The position numbers and the translations under genes were made by a program. Of a DNA stretch of 64,000 nucleotides, positions 44,096 through 55,312 are shown one piece after another. The notes under the pieces are model-generated. The model was given only the letters and a program-made list of their open reading frames with translations. It was not told the DNA's origin and did no database searches. Source of the DNA: Smallanthus sonchifolius (Eukaryota; Streptophyta; Magnoliopsida; Asterales; Asteraceae); contig CM042042.1 of NCBI GenBank assembly GCA_023525975.1, positions 46,635,880 to 46,699,879 on the forward strand. The letters are read 5' to 3'. Each line of letters starts with the position of its first letter. Positions within the stretch are counted from its first letter, which is position 1.

Positions 44096-46927
44096 TGTCA
44101 CACCCCGACCGATGGCGAAATCATCGAGGCGGACAATAGAATGATTGTTCAAAAGCTTATGATAACTAAAAGGTTGCATAATTCATTAATTAAATTTAAA
44201 GACAACAAGATCCAAATACAATACATTTCAAATAACCTAGTCTAGTTCAAAACATTGATTTATTTAACTAGGTCTGTAGTTCCTAAGTGGAGAAATCTTC
44301 GGCAAGCAGTCACATATCCAAACCTGAAACATTATTTAAATCAAGTGTCAACTAAAAAGTTGGTGAGTACATAGGTTTAGTAATTCCGGTAAATAGTAGT
44401 GTAAATCGTTTTGCAACTCATTGTTTATCTTGTTAAACATAGTATATGATGTATCATTTATTTAATCACAATTCAAACCGAGTTTGACGCGCTTGAACAG
44501 AGCACAACAACTAAGTCCGGTATGTTTGAATATAGTTACCCACCATATCCGATATGATTGAATATAACACGCGGTTATATCCGAGTATGCAGTAATAAAC
44601 ACCCTAACCGGGTGGGCTGGTCAGACACAATAGATCTATCAATATTACAGTTGGTTGTCTTGTGTTTAAATGTATGTACATCCAAAGAATAAGCATATAG
44701 TCTCATGTATAACACGTATAAACAATGTGAGTAACATGTATAATGTTTCACCCCAAAATGTATGAAAATGTAAAATAGGGGCTATGTAACTCACCTGTAA
44801 CGAGGGTTTTACTTCACGCGTGATGGTGATATTTGTATTGTTGTTATATACGATGAAATCCTATGCAAATGAATATGTATCAAATATGTATTCGTGTACG
44901 CGTATATTTGTTTAAATATAGGTGGATTTGTAATTGGAATAACCTTTGCGGAAAATTATATGTTTTGAAATCATCGTACAAATAAATATTAATTTTTGTA
45001 CGACTATGTATTTTTATAAAATTTCTAATTTAAATATTTAAACTTCTTGAAATATATATATTTTTAATAACACTTGCATTTTATAAATCATAATTTACCC
45101 ATTTTGAATTTCATAAAAATATTATATTTCAAATAACGCGTATTTTTATTTATTTATAAAAATGCTATTTTTGTTATTTTTCGTGAGTTTAAATAATTAA
45201 ATAACTTATGTAAACGTCGGTTCTATTACTTTATAAATTTAACGGGTTTGAATATGTTCAAAAGTCGGGTTAAAATAAACGGGCCGAGTCAACGGGCTTG
45301 AAATAATTTTTTTAGTGGGTTATAAATATTTAGAAATAATTAAATGGGTTTTAAAACATTTAATTTAAATAATTAATAGTAAAGAAATATAATTTGATTT
45401 TAAATTACTTATTTAATATATTTATAATAAACAAATAAGATTAAATTGGTCAGATGGGTCGGACCGGGTCGGCCCAGACCCAAATCCGGGTTCAGAAAAG
45501 TGCAAACGGGTCCAGAGGTTTAAAGTGAGAAAAAGGGGGGGTTGGGCCGGAGGCCATAGGTTTCGAACCCGGGACCTTATACTCATCGCACACGACACTG
45601 ACCAGCCGGGCTATAGCCCATCGCTGGTCAGGAACATGTTAATTAATTTATAACCACTTAGGGTAACGACCACTGGTTCTCGGCAACAACCAGGATTGGT
45701 GTCCGGGCAAATTCGTTTGGCCGGGAATCAGTGGGCTACGGTCAAGATGTCGATTGGAATTGTTAGCACTAAGATAAACGAATGATAAGGGACGAAAAGC
45801 AATGATAAAACCTGAACCGATGTGGTCTGCGAGGCTGAAACGAAGGTTCGAAGAAATGCACAGCTGGATTTGGATTCTGGTCCAAATTGAAACTTCAAAG
45901 GGGCTTGGGCAGCTTCGTCTGGATGTCGCGAACGCAGAGGTATCCTCAATTTAGAGAGAGAATAGGCAGAGATGGTGTGATGCCCGAATGGAGGTTCGGA
46001 GTGAACTTTTAACTCGAATCAGTATCTCGATAGTGCAAACATCAATTGATGGCTTGAGTTCACGCGCACCGACCAGACGAACAGAACGGGCTAGGCTATA
46101 GTCGTTGAGGTACTGCGTGTCGGCCGAATTTCATGGGTTTGACTTTGGGTTAGTCAATGGCGTCTCGGGAATTCTGATGATAAGAAGGCAAATTGGTCGG
46201 GGGAACGTGGTCGCGTGAGGACGGCGAGTACAATGGCGCAGGCTTTAGGTGTCGAGGGGTAGAGGGACAGGGTTGTCGGGCTTCGCCGGAAAACTTTTGG
46301 TCCGCCGGACAAAGGAACAGGGCGACCGGGGAAACGAAATGAAAATTGACAGTTTTGGTCCCTAGGGTTTGAAAACGTTTAAAACAGACCCTGGAAACAT
46401 TTCAACACAAACCCCTATGGTTCTGTTTAATACCAAACGGCCCTCAGACTTTAATTTAATTACAAAATTTAATTTCTTTTTTTAACTTTAATTAATTTAG
46501 ATTATATTTATATATTTTATAAATCCATTTTCTTTAAAAAAAACTAATTATTTTTAAATAGTTATCTTATTGAAATAATACATTAAATTATTTATTTAAA
46601 TTATTAAGTTTATTTAACTTAAATTCTTCTAAACTAAATAAACTTAAGCAAATATAATTTTATAAAAATTTATGCCTTTATTTAAAATCAATCATTTTGA
46701 TTGATTAATAAAATTGAAAATCATTGATTTATTTATATAAATTATTTAATTTAATAACATAATTTATATAGTTTATAACCTTCAAATATTTTAAAATTTT
46801 AATTTAAAAATACATAAATTGTGCACCAATTTGTATAAATTTGATTAAATATACGTGTATATGTTTTGAAATAAAATGTTAATATTTATATGATAAATTT
46901 TACAACGAGAATTTTTGAAAGGTCACA
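44096..46927 (+). mobile_element. Solo LTR nested in the Athila-like solo LTR
   Basis: 2832 bp from TGTCACACCCCGACC to AAAGGTCACA with exact ATGGG duplication (44091-44095 and 46928-46932). No internal region. It carries a tRNA-like module on the minus strand (about 45541-45640). Confidence 0.88.
45541..45640 (-). other. tRNA-like module inside the nested solo LTR
   Basis: On the minus strand a box-A-like GCCCGGCTGGTCAGTG is followed by a perfect box B GGTTCGAAACC (45569-45559). As in the LTR at 40092 it runs antisense to the LTR. A functional tRNA is not supported. Confidence 0.5.
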
Positions 46928-48217
46928 ATGGGCCTATGCACGACAGTGCAACCCATTGCACGGCCATGCATTGCACATTTTGAGGCCTATAAATAAGAGG
47001 CTTGAGTTCTTCATTACACACACCAATCCAGAGAAAAATAACACTCAAGAAGAGAGCATTCTCATAGTTAGAGTAGAGAGTAGAGGGGCTCTTCCTCCTT
47101 TTTTCACAATAGGGGAGCCTACTAAACTCATCATTACGCTGGTCGTTATGGCCATTCGTGGCTAAAACTTCTTTGTATTTCTAGGGTGAAGATGATGTTT
47201 GGTGCATGATAATGTTTAACCTATTAATGAAGTGGTATGTTTATGTCTTTAACTAATTCGTCCTCAAAAACCATCTTTTGATGGGCTTTTATTATTGTCT
47301 AAATCCGTCTTTATATTTGTGAGTGTCTTGATTTTAAAGAGTAAGATCGTAAAACCCTTTTTAATCAAACTTCATTTGAAACTCGTACGTCTTTATACGA
47401 GCAGAGATTGATAAGCCAAGGCTTGGTCTATACTTCTAAGATCGTACGTCTTTATACGAGATTATTATGCGACCAAGAATTGGTGAACTCATGTTAGGAA
47501 CGGTACGTCTTTATACTTGGTCCCATTGTTACACCGCCTCCCGGTGAGCAAAATATAATCACCTATTTAACTTAATATAAATCATTTTGAGTCCAATGTC
47601 TTTAACCAACCCGGAGATGACCATTTGATGGGTTGAGGGTAAAGGTTGTCCCTAACGGGAGGCACTACCACTTTTTAAAGAATATAATTTGCAAATCAAA
47701 TGTCGTGAGGACGAGCCTCTAGCGGTGACCCGGGTCACAATTTTGTAGTAGTCATACCACTGAATTAGTTAACTTAATATTATCACGTACCAAGCTGATT
47801 CGAATCCCGAAGCAATACATTTCGTAATCTGATCATTTTCGCTTTATTTATTTTTCTGCTATTTACTATTCTGCTAGTTAGATTTCTGTTACACACTTCA
47901 CGCACATTTTTACTTTTATGTTATTTACTTTACCGTCATTTACTTTTCTGCTTCACAAGCACACAAAACCCACTTACTAATTAATCCAGCTAAACGATAA
48001 GAAAAGTTGAGTTTTGGAACTCGACCGTGTCCATTGGTTCGATACTTGGTTCTTACCTGACTATATTACGCTGCGATAGGTACACTTGCCTATTGTGTGT
48101 GTTTTAAGTTAACGTAATTATCATTTTAGTTTATAAATTTAAAACCTGATCTTGTGAAATCAATCACTTTAAAAATATATTTATTTATATTTTTATACTT
48201 AATTCACAAACACATCA

Positions 48218-48403
48218 ATGTTGTTGAACCAGGTATGAAATTTGATGTTAAAACTAACATGGCGATTGCTCTTTTGTTTCAATCTATACCATAAGAGCAA
48301 ATACTCCAATTTGGTAATCTCTCGACTGCAAAAGAGATGTGGGAAGCAATTAAGAAACCACAATTTGCATTGCTGGGATTGAATGAGCTAGACCCAGCTC
48401 CAG
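48218..48403 (+). pseudogene. Copia gag relic, continuation
   Basis: It reads VEPGMKFDVKTNMAIALLFQSIP and AKEMWEAIK, the copia gag segment that follows the piece ending at 43723. From about 48352 the homology switches to a minus-strand gag piece that continues at 58047 (SYSGAGSSS). The original copia gag was therefore rearranged before the complete gypsy element inserted. Confidence 0.6.
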
Positions 48404-48988
48404 TGAAACGCCCCAAAACAGGTACATCTCATAGTTGGCACACAACATAACAAACATAGTTCTTAAACCGGAAATCAGAATCTATTACAGCGGAAGTCTT
48501 TAATTCAAATCATTCATCAAACTAAAACACGAAATATTGTCTATAACATGAACTATCAGGATTGGAAATGTCAGTCTTCAATACCGCAGCCCGATGTCCA
48601 TGCTATCCAGCCCACATGGCTCTTTCACTTTTCTTTAGCTTTACCCTTTTTACCTGTCATGCATACTAAAAGTCAGCTAACGCTGGTGAGTTCTCTCTTT
48701 ACTTTAAACTGTAAACTTTGTCTTTGGTAGCTTAGTTTTATTAAAATAAAATAAGCTTTACTTTCACTTTCTTTGAAATGAACTTTTAACTATTACTTTA
48801 AAACTTTACAACGTTACAATTATAAATCTGTTACGTTACTATCTGTCATTAAAACTTTATCTTTAAGGAAACCCGTTAGGGTGTCCCACTGTACTCTGTC
48901 TATCATTTCACTTATACTTGACAAGTGACTTTATCATACTTTAACTATCACATATGGATCGTGGTCCGAGGACCAGATCCCTATCTTG

Positions 48989-49231
48989 CTTACACCTCAG
49001 GGTAAGACTTTTACTTTAGCGCTGCCCACACCTCAGGGTAGGACTTTCTTTCTCGCTTGCACGTTAGTGCAAGACTCCTTTAGCATTGCTCACACCTCAG
49101 GGTGAGACTTTCTCGCTTACACCGAAGTGAAGACTCCTTTAGCATTGCTTACACCGAAGTGTAAGACTCCTTTAGCATTGCTTACACCGAAGTGTAAGAC
49201 TCCTTTAGCATTGCTCACACTTCAGGGTGAG
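48989..49231. repeat. Array of eight hairpin units with covarying stems
   Basis: Units start at 48989, 49025, 49056, 49089, 49116, 49148, 49181 and 49214. Stems vary together: CTTAC/GTAAG, CTTGCAC/GTGCAAG, CTCAC/GTGAG and CTTACAC/GTGTAAG. Two units have one defect (49025 and 49116). Spacers are GACTCCTTTAGCATTG-like. The right LTR has the same array at +7364. Confidence 0.85.
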
Positions 49232-49513
49232 ACTTCTACTTTAGCATGCCTGCAGGACTTTCTACTATGCAACTACTATGCAATGCAATTACACTATTAC
49301 ACAAATAGAAATGCAATCACATAACTTTCATATAGACAAATAACACATATTAACACATAAGCATATAACATGGTATTTGTCACTGTCACTGTCACTGTCA
49401 CTGTCGAGCTGTACCGAAGAACGGCTCCTTTATCGTTCTTTCTTTAGCTCATTGTTATCTTTCAAAAACTTGTTTAAAAGATAATACTATGCTCTTTTGT
49501 TCTTTATCTTTCA

Positions 49514-49679
49514 TTTTATAAAAATAACATTTTTATAAAATACTATACTTTGCCTTTCATTTTATAAAAATAACATTTTTATAAAATACTATACTTTGCC
49601 CTTTCATTTTATAAAAATAACATTTTTATAAAATACTATACTTTGCCTTTCATTTTATAAAAATAACATTTTTATAAAA
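49514..49679. repeat. Four 45-bp tandem units, each a perfect 12-bp inverted repeat
   Basis: Copies at 49514, 49560, 49607 and 49653. Each has TTTTATAAAAAT, a 3-base AAC spacer, and the exact reverse complement arm. The linker reads ACTATACTTTGCC. TATA-like in both directions. Confidence 0.9.
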
Positions 49680-49896
49680 TACTATACCAGTATGCATGCC
49701 AGCCCAAAACCATTAGGAAAAAGGGCAATAAGAACTCACCAGATGAATCGTTTCTGTTTACACCTAGCCGGTTCCTGAATGTCACTATGGTCACCCACAA
49801 TCTGTATAATCAAGTCATAGGCGTAAGGCTGTGTTCCTAGGGGACACTTAGACATTACTAGGCTTGACTCAGATGTTTCGGGTCATGGTTTCATTA

Positions 49897-50185
49897 TCGA
49901 AACTAGGTAGTTTCGAGTCCTGGCTCCTTATCGAAACTATGTAGTTTCGAGCCCTGGCTTCTTATCGAAACTAAGTAGTTTCGAGTCACTGCTTCTTATC
50001 GAAACTAAGTAGTTTCGAGTCACTGCTTCTTATCGAAACTAAGTAGTTTCGAGTCGTATGACTTATATAAATTCTTAGTTAAGGTCTTGGGTCTATATTG
50101 AAACTATGGTAGTTTCGATGGGTCTGCCCCTGTCGAAACTAGGTAGTTTCGATAGATGCGTCCATATCGAAACTAGTAGTTTCGA
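49897..50185. repeat. Eight palindromes TCGAAACTA-N-TAGTTTCGA
   Basis: Copies at 49897, 49931, 49965, 49999, 50033, 50098, 50133 and 50167. Five are exactly 34 bp apart. Arms are 9 bp with a 1-3 base spacer. Only one copy (50098) has an arm change. Spacer bases vary (GG, TG, AG, TGG, G) while arms do not. Confidence 0.92.
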
Positions 50186-50722
50186 CTGTGCAGTCTTCTT
50201 CCCCAAACAGAACCCTAGATCTGGTCCCTTTGTTCTAATCGATCAAGCTTTGAACTTTTTACGTTCGAAATGTTCCATTTTCCCCCATGAACCCAAACCC
50301 GTGGTTTGTTTCCAGTTTCACACGTAAAAATCTAAACCTTTACTCGATTATTAACCCGAAACCCGAAAGTTACAAAAACTCAGATTTAGGCATAATAATT
50401 ACCTGTTACAGCTTCCTTCTCGTTTCTTTATGCTCCAGAGATGTTGAGCAACAATCCTCGAGACTTTGAGCTTGATCCCGAGCTTTCTCTCTCTAGACCC
50501 AAACTCTCACTCTCTCTTTCTCTCACTAGAAACTTGCGTGACAAGTGTGGTGAATGAGGGAGAGGCTGATGGCTGCTGCTATGAAGGCTCCCTGTCATTT
50601 TTCGGGCCCATGGGCCGGCCCCTAGCCAAGCCCACCTTCCTTTTTCTTTTATTTGGGTTTTTATTTATTTTGGGATGTTACAAGTCTACCCCTCTTACGA
50701 AAGGTTTCGTCCTCGAAACCTG

Positions 50723-53700
50723 TTATAAGTCAAACAGGTGCGGGTACGACTCTTTCATTTCTGTCTCGGTTTCCCATGTAGCTTCCGACCCTTTACGATG
50801 CTTCCATTGTACTTTGACTAACTGTATCGCTTTATTCCGTAACCGCTTTTCTTTCCTGTCTAGTATGGCGACGGGTTCCTCGATGTAATTGAGGCTATTA
50901 TCTATCTCGATGTCGTCAAGTGTCACGTGTGCCGATTCGTCGGCCAGGCACTTGCGCAAGTGCGACACGTGGAAGGTTGGGTGAATTCCACTCAGCTCAT
51001 CAGGTAATTCTAACCGGTAAGCGACTTCACCAACCCGTGCTAGTATTTTGAAAGGCCCGACGAATCTTGGGCTTAACTTCCCTCTCTTTCTGAATCGAAT
51101 GATCCCCTTCCAGGGAGATACTTTCAATAGTACTTGATCCCCGACCTTGAATTCGATTGGTCTTCGCCTTTTATCCGCGTAGGACTTTTGACGGTCCTGT
51201 GCAGCTTTCATTCTGGCCTTGATCTGGTCAATATTTTTAGAGGTTGTTGTGACTACCTCTAAACTCCCCAACTCTTTCTGTCCTACCTCGCCCCAACAGA
51301 CCGGGGTTCGACATCTTCTACCATACAACATTTCGTAAGGCGGCATACCAATAGTGGTGTGGTGGCTGTTGTTGTAGGAGAACTCTGCCAATGGTAGGTG
51401 ACTATCCCAACTGCCACCAAAGTCTATAATGCATGCGCGGAGCATATCCTCTAACGTCTGGATGGTCCTTTCTGATTGACCATCCGTCTGTGGATGATAA
51501 GCCGTGCTGATGTTCAGTCTTGTACCCATTGACTCGTGAAATCTTTTCCAGAACCTCGATGTAAATCGGGTGTCCCGGTCAGATACAATTGATAACGGTA
51601 CGCCATGTCGAGAGACAATTTCATTGATAAATACTTCTGCCAACTTCTCAGATGAATACGTTTCGCGAATTGGCAAGAAATGTGCACTCTTTGTCAGACG
51701 ATCCACTATAACCCAAATCGTATCATGGCCTTTTGCTGTGCGGGGCAGCTTTGTAATAAAGTCCATGGTGATACGCTCCCACTTCCATTCGGGTATTTCC
51801 AGAGGTTGGATCTTCCCGTACGGTTTCTGATGCTCTGCTTTAACTTGTGAGCAAGTCAGACACTTGCTTACATATCCGGTCACATCATTCTTCATGTTAG
51901 GCCACCAATACTCTTTCTTCAAATCCTGGTACATTTTCGTGGTTCCTGGGTGGATGGAATATCGAGACTTATGGGCCTCGTCAAGTACTTTGGCCCTAAG
52001 CTCTCCGCCCTTCGGTACCCACATGCGACCACACCTGGTCCTCACTCCATGAGTGTTTAACTCTAACTTTGTCTGTTGACCGACCATTCTTTCTTTCTTT
52101 ATGTTCTCTTCCTTTAGTGCTTCCTTCTGTGCTGCTTCTAGCTCTGTCATAAAATCTGGGGTTATCACTAACTGGTACGCTTTTACCCTAATAGGAGAAT
52201 GATTCTCCTTACGACTTAGGGCATCAGCGACCACATTCGCCTTTCCCGGGTGGTATAGGATCTCACAGTCATAGTCTTTCAGCAATTCTAACCACCGCCT
52301 TTGCCGCATATTCAGGTCTTTCTGTTCGAAGAAATACTTCAAGCTCTTGTGATCCGAATAAATCGTGCATTTCACCCCGTAGAGGTAATGCCTCCAAATC
52401 TTTAACGCAAAAACAACTGCCGCGAGCTCCAAATCGTGAGTCGGGTAGTTAATTTCGTGGATCTTTAGCTGTCGTGACGCATACGCGATCACCTTTCCCC
52501 TCTGCATCAAAACACACCCTAACCCTTGTCCCGATGCGTCAGAATATACCACCAGGTCCTCGTTACCGTCGGGTAGTGCTAACACTGGGGCTTGGGTCAA
52601 CTTCTTCTTTAACTCTTCAAATGCTTTGGACTGAGCCTGACCCCATTCGTACTTTACTTCTTTACGTGTCAACTTTGTCAGTGGCGAAGCTATTCTCGAG
52701 AAGTCCTGAATGAACCTTCGATAGTAACCTGCCAATCCCAGAAAACTCCGAATCTCGGTTGGCGTCTTCGGGGTTTCCCATTCCTGTACTGCCTCTATCT
52801 TAGCCGGGTCAACCATAATGCCGTCTGCGTTGATAACGTGACCTAAGAATTGGACTTCCTTAAGCCAGAACGCGCATTTGGAGAACTTGGCATACAACTT
52901 TTCTTTTTGTAGCGTCTCTAGTACTTCTCGAAGATGACAAGCATGATCACCTTCACTTTTCGAATAAATGAGTATGTCGTCTATAAACACTATCACCGAC
53001 CTATCTAGCATCGGTCTACACACCTGGTTCATCATACTCATGAATGCTGCCGGAGCGTTCGTCAAGCCGAAAGACATCACGCGAAACTCGTAATGCCCAT
53101 AACGCGTGCGAAACGCTGTCTTAGGTATGTCCTCTTCTCTTACCTTTAACTGATGATATCCCGACCGCAGATCGATCTTGGAGAACCATCTGGCGCCCTG
53201 TAGTTGGTCGAACAGATCATCGATCCTTGGTAGCGGATATTTGTTCTTTACTGTACGCTTGTTCAACTCTCTGTAGTCGATGCACATTCTCATGGCACCA
53301 TCTTTCTTCTTTACGAACAGAACCGGAGCACCCCATGGAGAAATGCTTGGTCTGATAAATCCTCTATCCAAAAGTTCTTCCAACTGTACCATCAGCTCTT
53401 TCATCTCCAGAGGTGCAAGTCGGTACGGTGCTTTAGCCACGGGCTGGGCACCTGGCACTAAGTCTATCTGGAACTCTGTCTCCCGGTCAGGTGGTAACCC
53501 AGGCAACTCCTCAGGAAACACCCCCGGAAAATTACATACAACTGGTACGTCTTTTAACTCTCTCACCTTTACATCATTGTCTATCACATAGGCCAGGTAG
53601 GCCTCGCATCCGCGCCCTATATACTTCTCTGCCTTTATCATTGATATGACGTTCGTTAGTGAACCGTCGCGATCCCCGTACACCAAAACCTCGCCACCGT

Positions 53701-55312
53701 CTGGAGCTTTGAGCTGAACTATCTTTCGTCTACATATTATCCGGGCTTCGTTGGCAGCTAACCAATCCATACCCAAAACTATATCGAATCCTCCCAAGGT
53801 CATAACATACAACCTAACTGGGAATCTATGGCCATGAATCTTTATCGTGCAATTATCTACCAATTCACTTACTATCGTGGTCTTGCCCACTGCGGTTTCC
53901 ACATTAAAGGCCTGCTCTACTCTAGTAACTTTGCATTTCATTCTTTTACACTTAGAAGATGATATAAAACTCCTACTGGCACCCGAATCAAATAATACTG
54001 AAACATAAGTGTGGTCAAGGATGAACGTACCTGACACAACATCTGGGTCTCCCCTAGCCTCCTCCTGTGTCAGTGCATACGCCCGGGTCCTTGCCTTCGG
54101 CTTCTCAGGTTCTTTACCCTTCTCGGTGCCAGTAGCCTTGGGTTTCCGACAGTCTTTGGCCATGTGGCCAGGTATCCCGCAGTTATAACAAGACTGTGCC
54201 CCGGGACACTCTCGAGAGTAGTGTCCGGTCTTTCCGCACCTATAGCACATATTTAACCCAACTCGGCACTCGCCCGAGTGCTTCCTGCCACACTTAGCAC
54301 ATTCAACCCCATCTTCAATCCTCAGTTTCTTCGTCTCCGGCCCCGCCCACTCTTTAGCTGGCCGTTTAACGGCATTGGTCACTTTCTTCTCAGTAGGCAG
54401 TGGGTCTGCGGATTCGAAGTCATCATAAACTATCCCAGCAAGTGATACCACAGATTCAAAACTCGTGGGAGCATTAGCTTTCACGTGCACACGGACTTTC
54501 TGTGGTAGTCCCTTGATGTAGTACTTAATCCTCTTTTCCTCAGTGTCCACCAGATGTGGAACCAGCTGAGCCAACTCTTGATATTTGGAGGTATACTGGC
54601 GATGAGTCATACTACCAGCACAGAGCCCCAGAAATTCCCTCTCAACTCTGTCAATCTCGTTCTGCGGGCAGAACTTAGTGATTAGCAGCTTTTTCATGTC
54701 GTCCCATTTCATCTTTTTCATCTCAGCAGAAGACTTGATTCTTTCGATCGATCTCCACCAGCTTAATGCCTCATTAGTGAATGAGTGAGCGGCAAACTTG
54801 ACCGCTTGATCATCACGGCACTCACTAATGTTGATCACCCCATTCATTCTCTCTATCCACTCAAAAGTGGCAACAGCATCTTTCCGTCCATCATACTTCG
54901 GCGGGTCACACCCCCGAAAGGACTTATAGTTGCAACCCCGGGTTGCCATTTCATAATCAGAATCATCACTGTCAGTGACTCCAAGTCTCTTGCTGCTTTC
55001 CTCTTTCGTTTCTTTCTTCCCTATATTAAACTCTTTAAGGGCCTCGCCCAATGCTTCTGGTAGAACTTTCTTCAAGATTGAAGTAACCTCTGCCGCTATA
55101 GCTTCTTTCACAATCGGTTCCAACTCAAGCGCCTCATTAGGGGCATCGTTAGGAGCCGACATATGGTTCCCACTATCATTATGCTCCATATGCACCGATT
55201 CAGCTTCGTTGCGGGAGTGCTCACTTTCTTCAGGACGGTTCCGGTTACCTGGAGGTCGGCCTCGACGACCAGTACGACCCCCAGTGCGACCTCCTCTCTT
55301 TGCTCTAGCCAT
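50723..55312 (-). CDS. Chromovirus gag-pol polyprotein, 1529 residues, intact
   Basis: A single frame from ATG at 55312 to a stop at 50723. In order: a basic and acidic N-terminus; retrotransposon gag (about 140-260, with FEWIERMNGV and LSWWRSI); three Cys/His knuckles (CAKCGRKHSGEC near 335, CYRCGKTGHYSREC near 355, CYNCGIPGHMAKDC near 375); protease (LFDSGAS near 437); reverse transcriptase (YRELNKRTVKN, FIDDILIYSK); RNase H (VYSDASGQGLGC); integrase with the HHCC part (ending CLTCSQVKAEH) and DDE core; a GPF-type module (RFVGPFKILARVGEVAY); and a C-terminal chromodomain-like segment (VQWKHRKGSEATWE). The protease makes the mature parts. The chromodomain-like end is thought to steer insertion. 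Order and length fit the Tekay clade of Metaviridae. No stop or frameshift is present. Confidence 0.93.
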   Translation of the reverse strand: MARAKRGGRTGGRTGRRGRPPGNRNRPEESEHSRNEAESVHMEHNDSGNHMSAPNDAPNEALELEPIVKEAIAAEVTSILKKVLPEALGEALKEFNIGKKETKEESSKRLGVTDSDDSDYEMATRGCNYKSFRGCDPPKYDGRKDAVATFEWIERMNGVINISECRDDQAVKFAAHSFTNEALSWWRSIERIKSSAEMKKMKWDDMKKLLITKFCPQNEIDRVEREFLGLCAGSMTHRQYTSKYQELAQLVPHLVDTEEKRIKYYIKGLPQKVRVHVKANAPTSFESVVSLAGIVYDDFESADPLPTEKKVTNAVKRPAKEWAGPETKKLRIEDGVECAKCGRKHSGECRVGLNMCYRCGKTGHYSRECPGAQSCYNCGIPGHMAKDCRKPKATGTEKGKEPEKPKARTRAYALTQEEARGDPDVVSGTFILDHTYVSVLFDSGASRSFISSSKCKRMKCKVTRVEQAFNVETAVGKTTIVSELVDNCTIKIHGHRFPVRLYVMTLGGFDIVLGMDWLAANEARIICRRKIVQLKAPDGGEVLVYGDRDGSLTNVISMIKAEKYIGRGCEAYLAYVIDNDVKVRELKDVPVVCNFPGVFPEELPGLPPDRETEFQIDLVPGAQPVAKAPYRLAPLEMKELMVQLEELLDRGFIRPSISPWGAPVLFVKKKDGAMRMCIDYRELNKRTVKNKYPLPRIDDLFDQLQGARWFSKIDLRSGYHQLKVREEDIPKTAFRTRYGHYEFRVMSFGLTNAPAAFMSMMNQVCRPMLDRSVIVFIDDILIYSKSEGDHACHLREVLETLQKEKLYAKFSKCAFWLKEVQFLGHVINADGIMVDPAKIEAVQEWETPKTPTEIRSFLGLAGYYRRFIQDFSRIASPLTKLTRKEVKYEWGQAQSKAFEELKKKLTQAPVLALPDGNEDLVVYSDASGQGLGCVLMQRGKVIAYASRQLKIHEINYPTHDLELAAVVFALKIWRHYLYGVKCTIYSDHKSLKYFFEQKDLNMRQRRWLELLKDYDCEILYHPGKANVVADALSRKENHSPIRVKAYQLVITPDFMTELEAAQKEALKEENIKKERMVGQQTKLELNTHGVRTRCGRMWVPKGGELRAKVLDEAHKSRYSIHPGTTKMYQDLKKEYWWPNMKNDVTGYVSKCLTCSQVKAEHQKPYGKIQPLEIPEWKWERITMDFITKLPRTAKGHDTIWVIVDRLTKSAHFLPIRETYSSEKLAEVFINEIVSRHGVPLSIVSDRDTRFTSRFWKRFHESMGTRLNISTAYHPQTDGQSERTIQTLEDMLRACIIDFGGSWDSHLPLAEFSYNNSHHTTIGMPPYEMLYGRRCRTPVCWGEVGQKELGSLEVVTTTSKNIDQIKARMKAAQDRQKSYADKRRRPIEFKVGDQVLLKVSPWKGIIRFRKRGKLSPRFVGPFKILARVGEVAYRLELPDELSGIHPTFHVSHLRKCLADESAHVTLDDIEIDNSLNYIEEPVAILDRKEKRLRNKAIQLVKVQWKHRKGSEATWETETEMKESYPHLFDL

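Larger units (their letters stand above)
43724..48217 (+). mobile_element. Athila-like solo LTR (1657 bp) interrupted by another solo LTR
   Basis: It starts TGATATGTCATC and ends ACACATCA, as in the LTR at 18978-20635. Flanks are ATGCT and ATGTT, a 5-bp duplication with one mismatch, inside copia gag. Removing the insert at 44096-46927 and its duplication leaves 1657 bp. Palindromes (AATGCATG-GT-CATGCATT at 44019-44036) lie left of the insert, and a TATAAATA box (46988) lies right of it. The parts join sensibly. Confidence 0.82.
48404..50682 (-). repeat. 3' LTR of the complete chromovirus, with three palindrome arrays
   Basis: 2279 bp. It contains, in plus coordinates, a CTTACAC...GTGTAAG-type array at 48989-49231, (CACTGT)n at 49381-49404, a TTTTATAAAAAT inverted-repeat array at 49514-49679, and a TCGAAACTA...TAGTTTCGA array at 49897-50185. 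The gag-pol stop lies 41 bp inside the element from this LTR. Confidence 0.93.

Noticed and set aside
49127..49324. Protein of about 65 residues with repeated TPLALLTPKCK
   Set aside because: It is a translation of the hairpin array and appears identically in both LTRs.
49897..50185. CRISPR-like array because of the 34-bp period
   Set aside because: This is a plant LTR. The repeated unit is itself a palindrome with nearly constant linkers, there are no unique spacers, and the array is duplicated in both LTRs.
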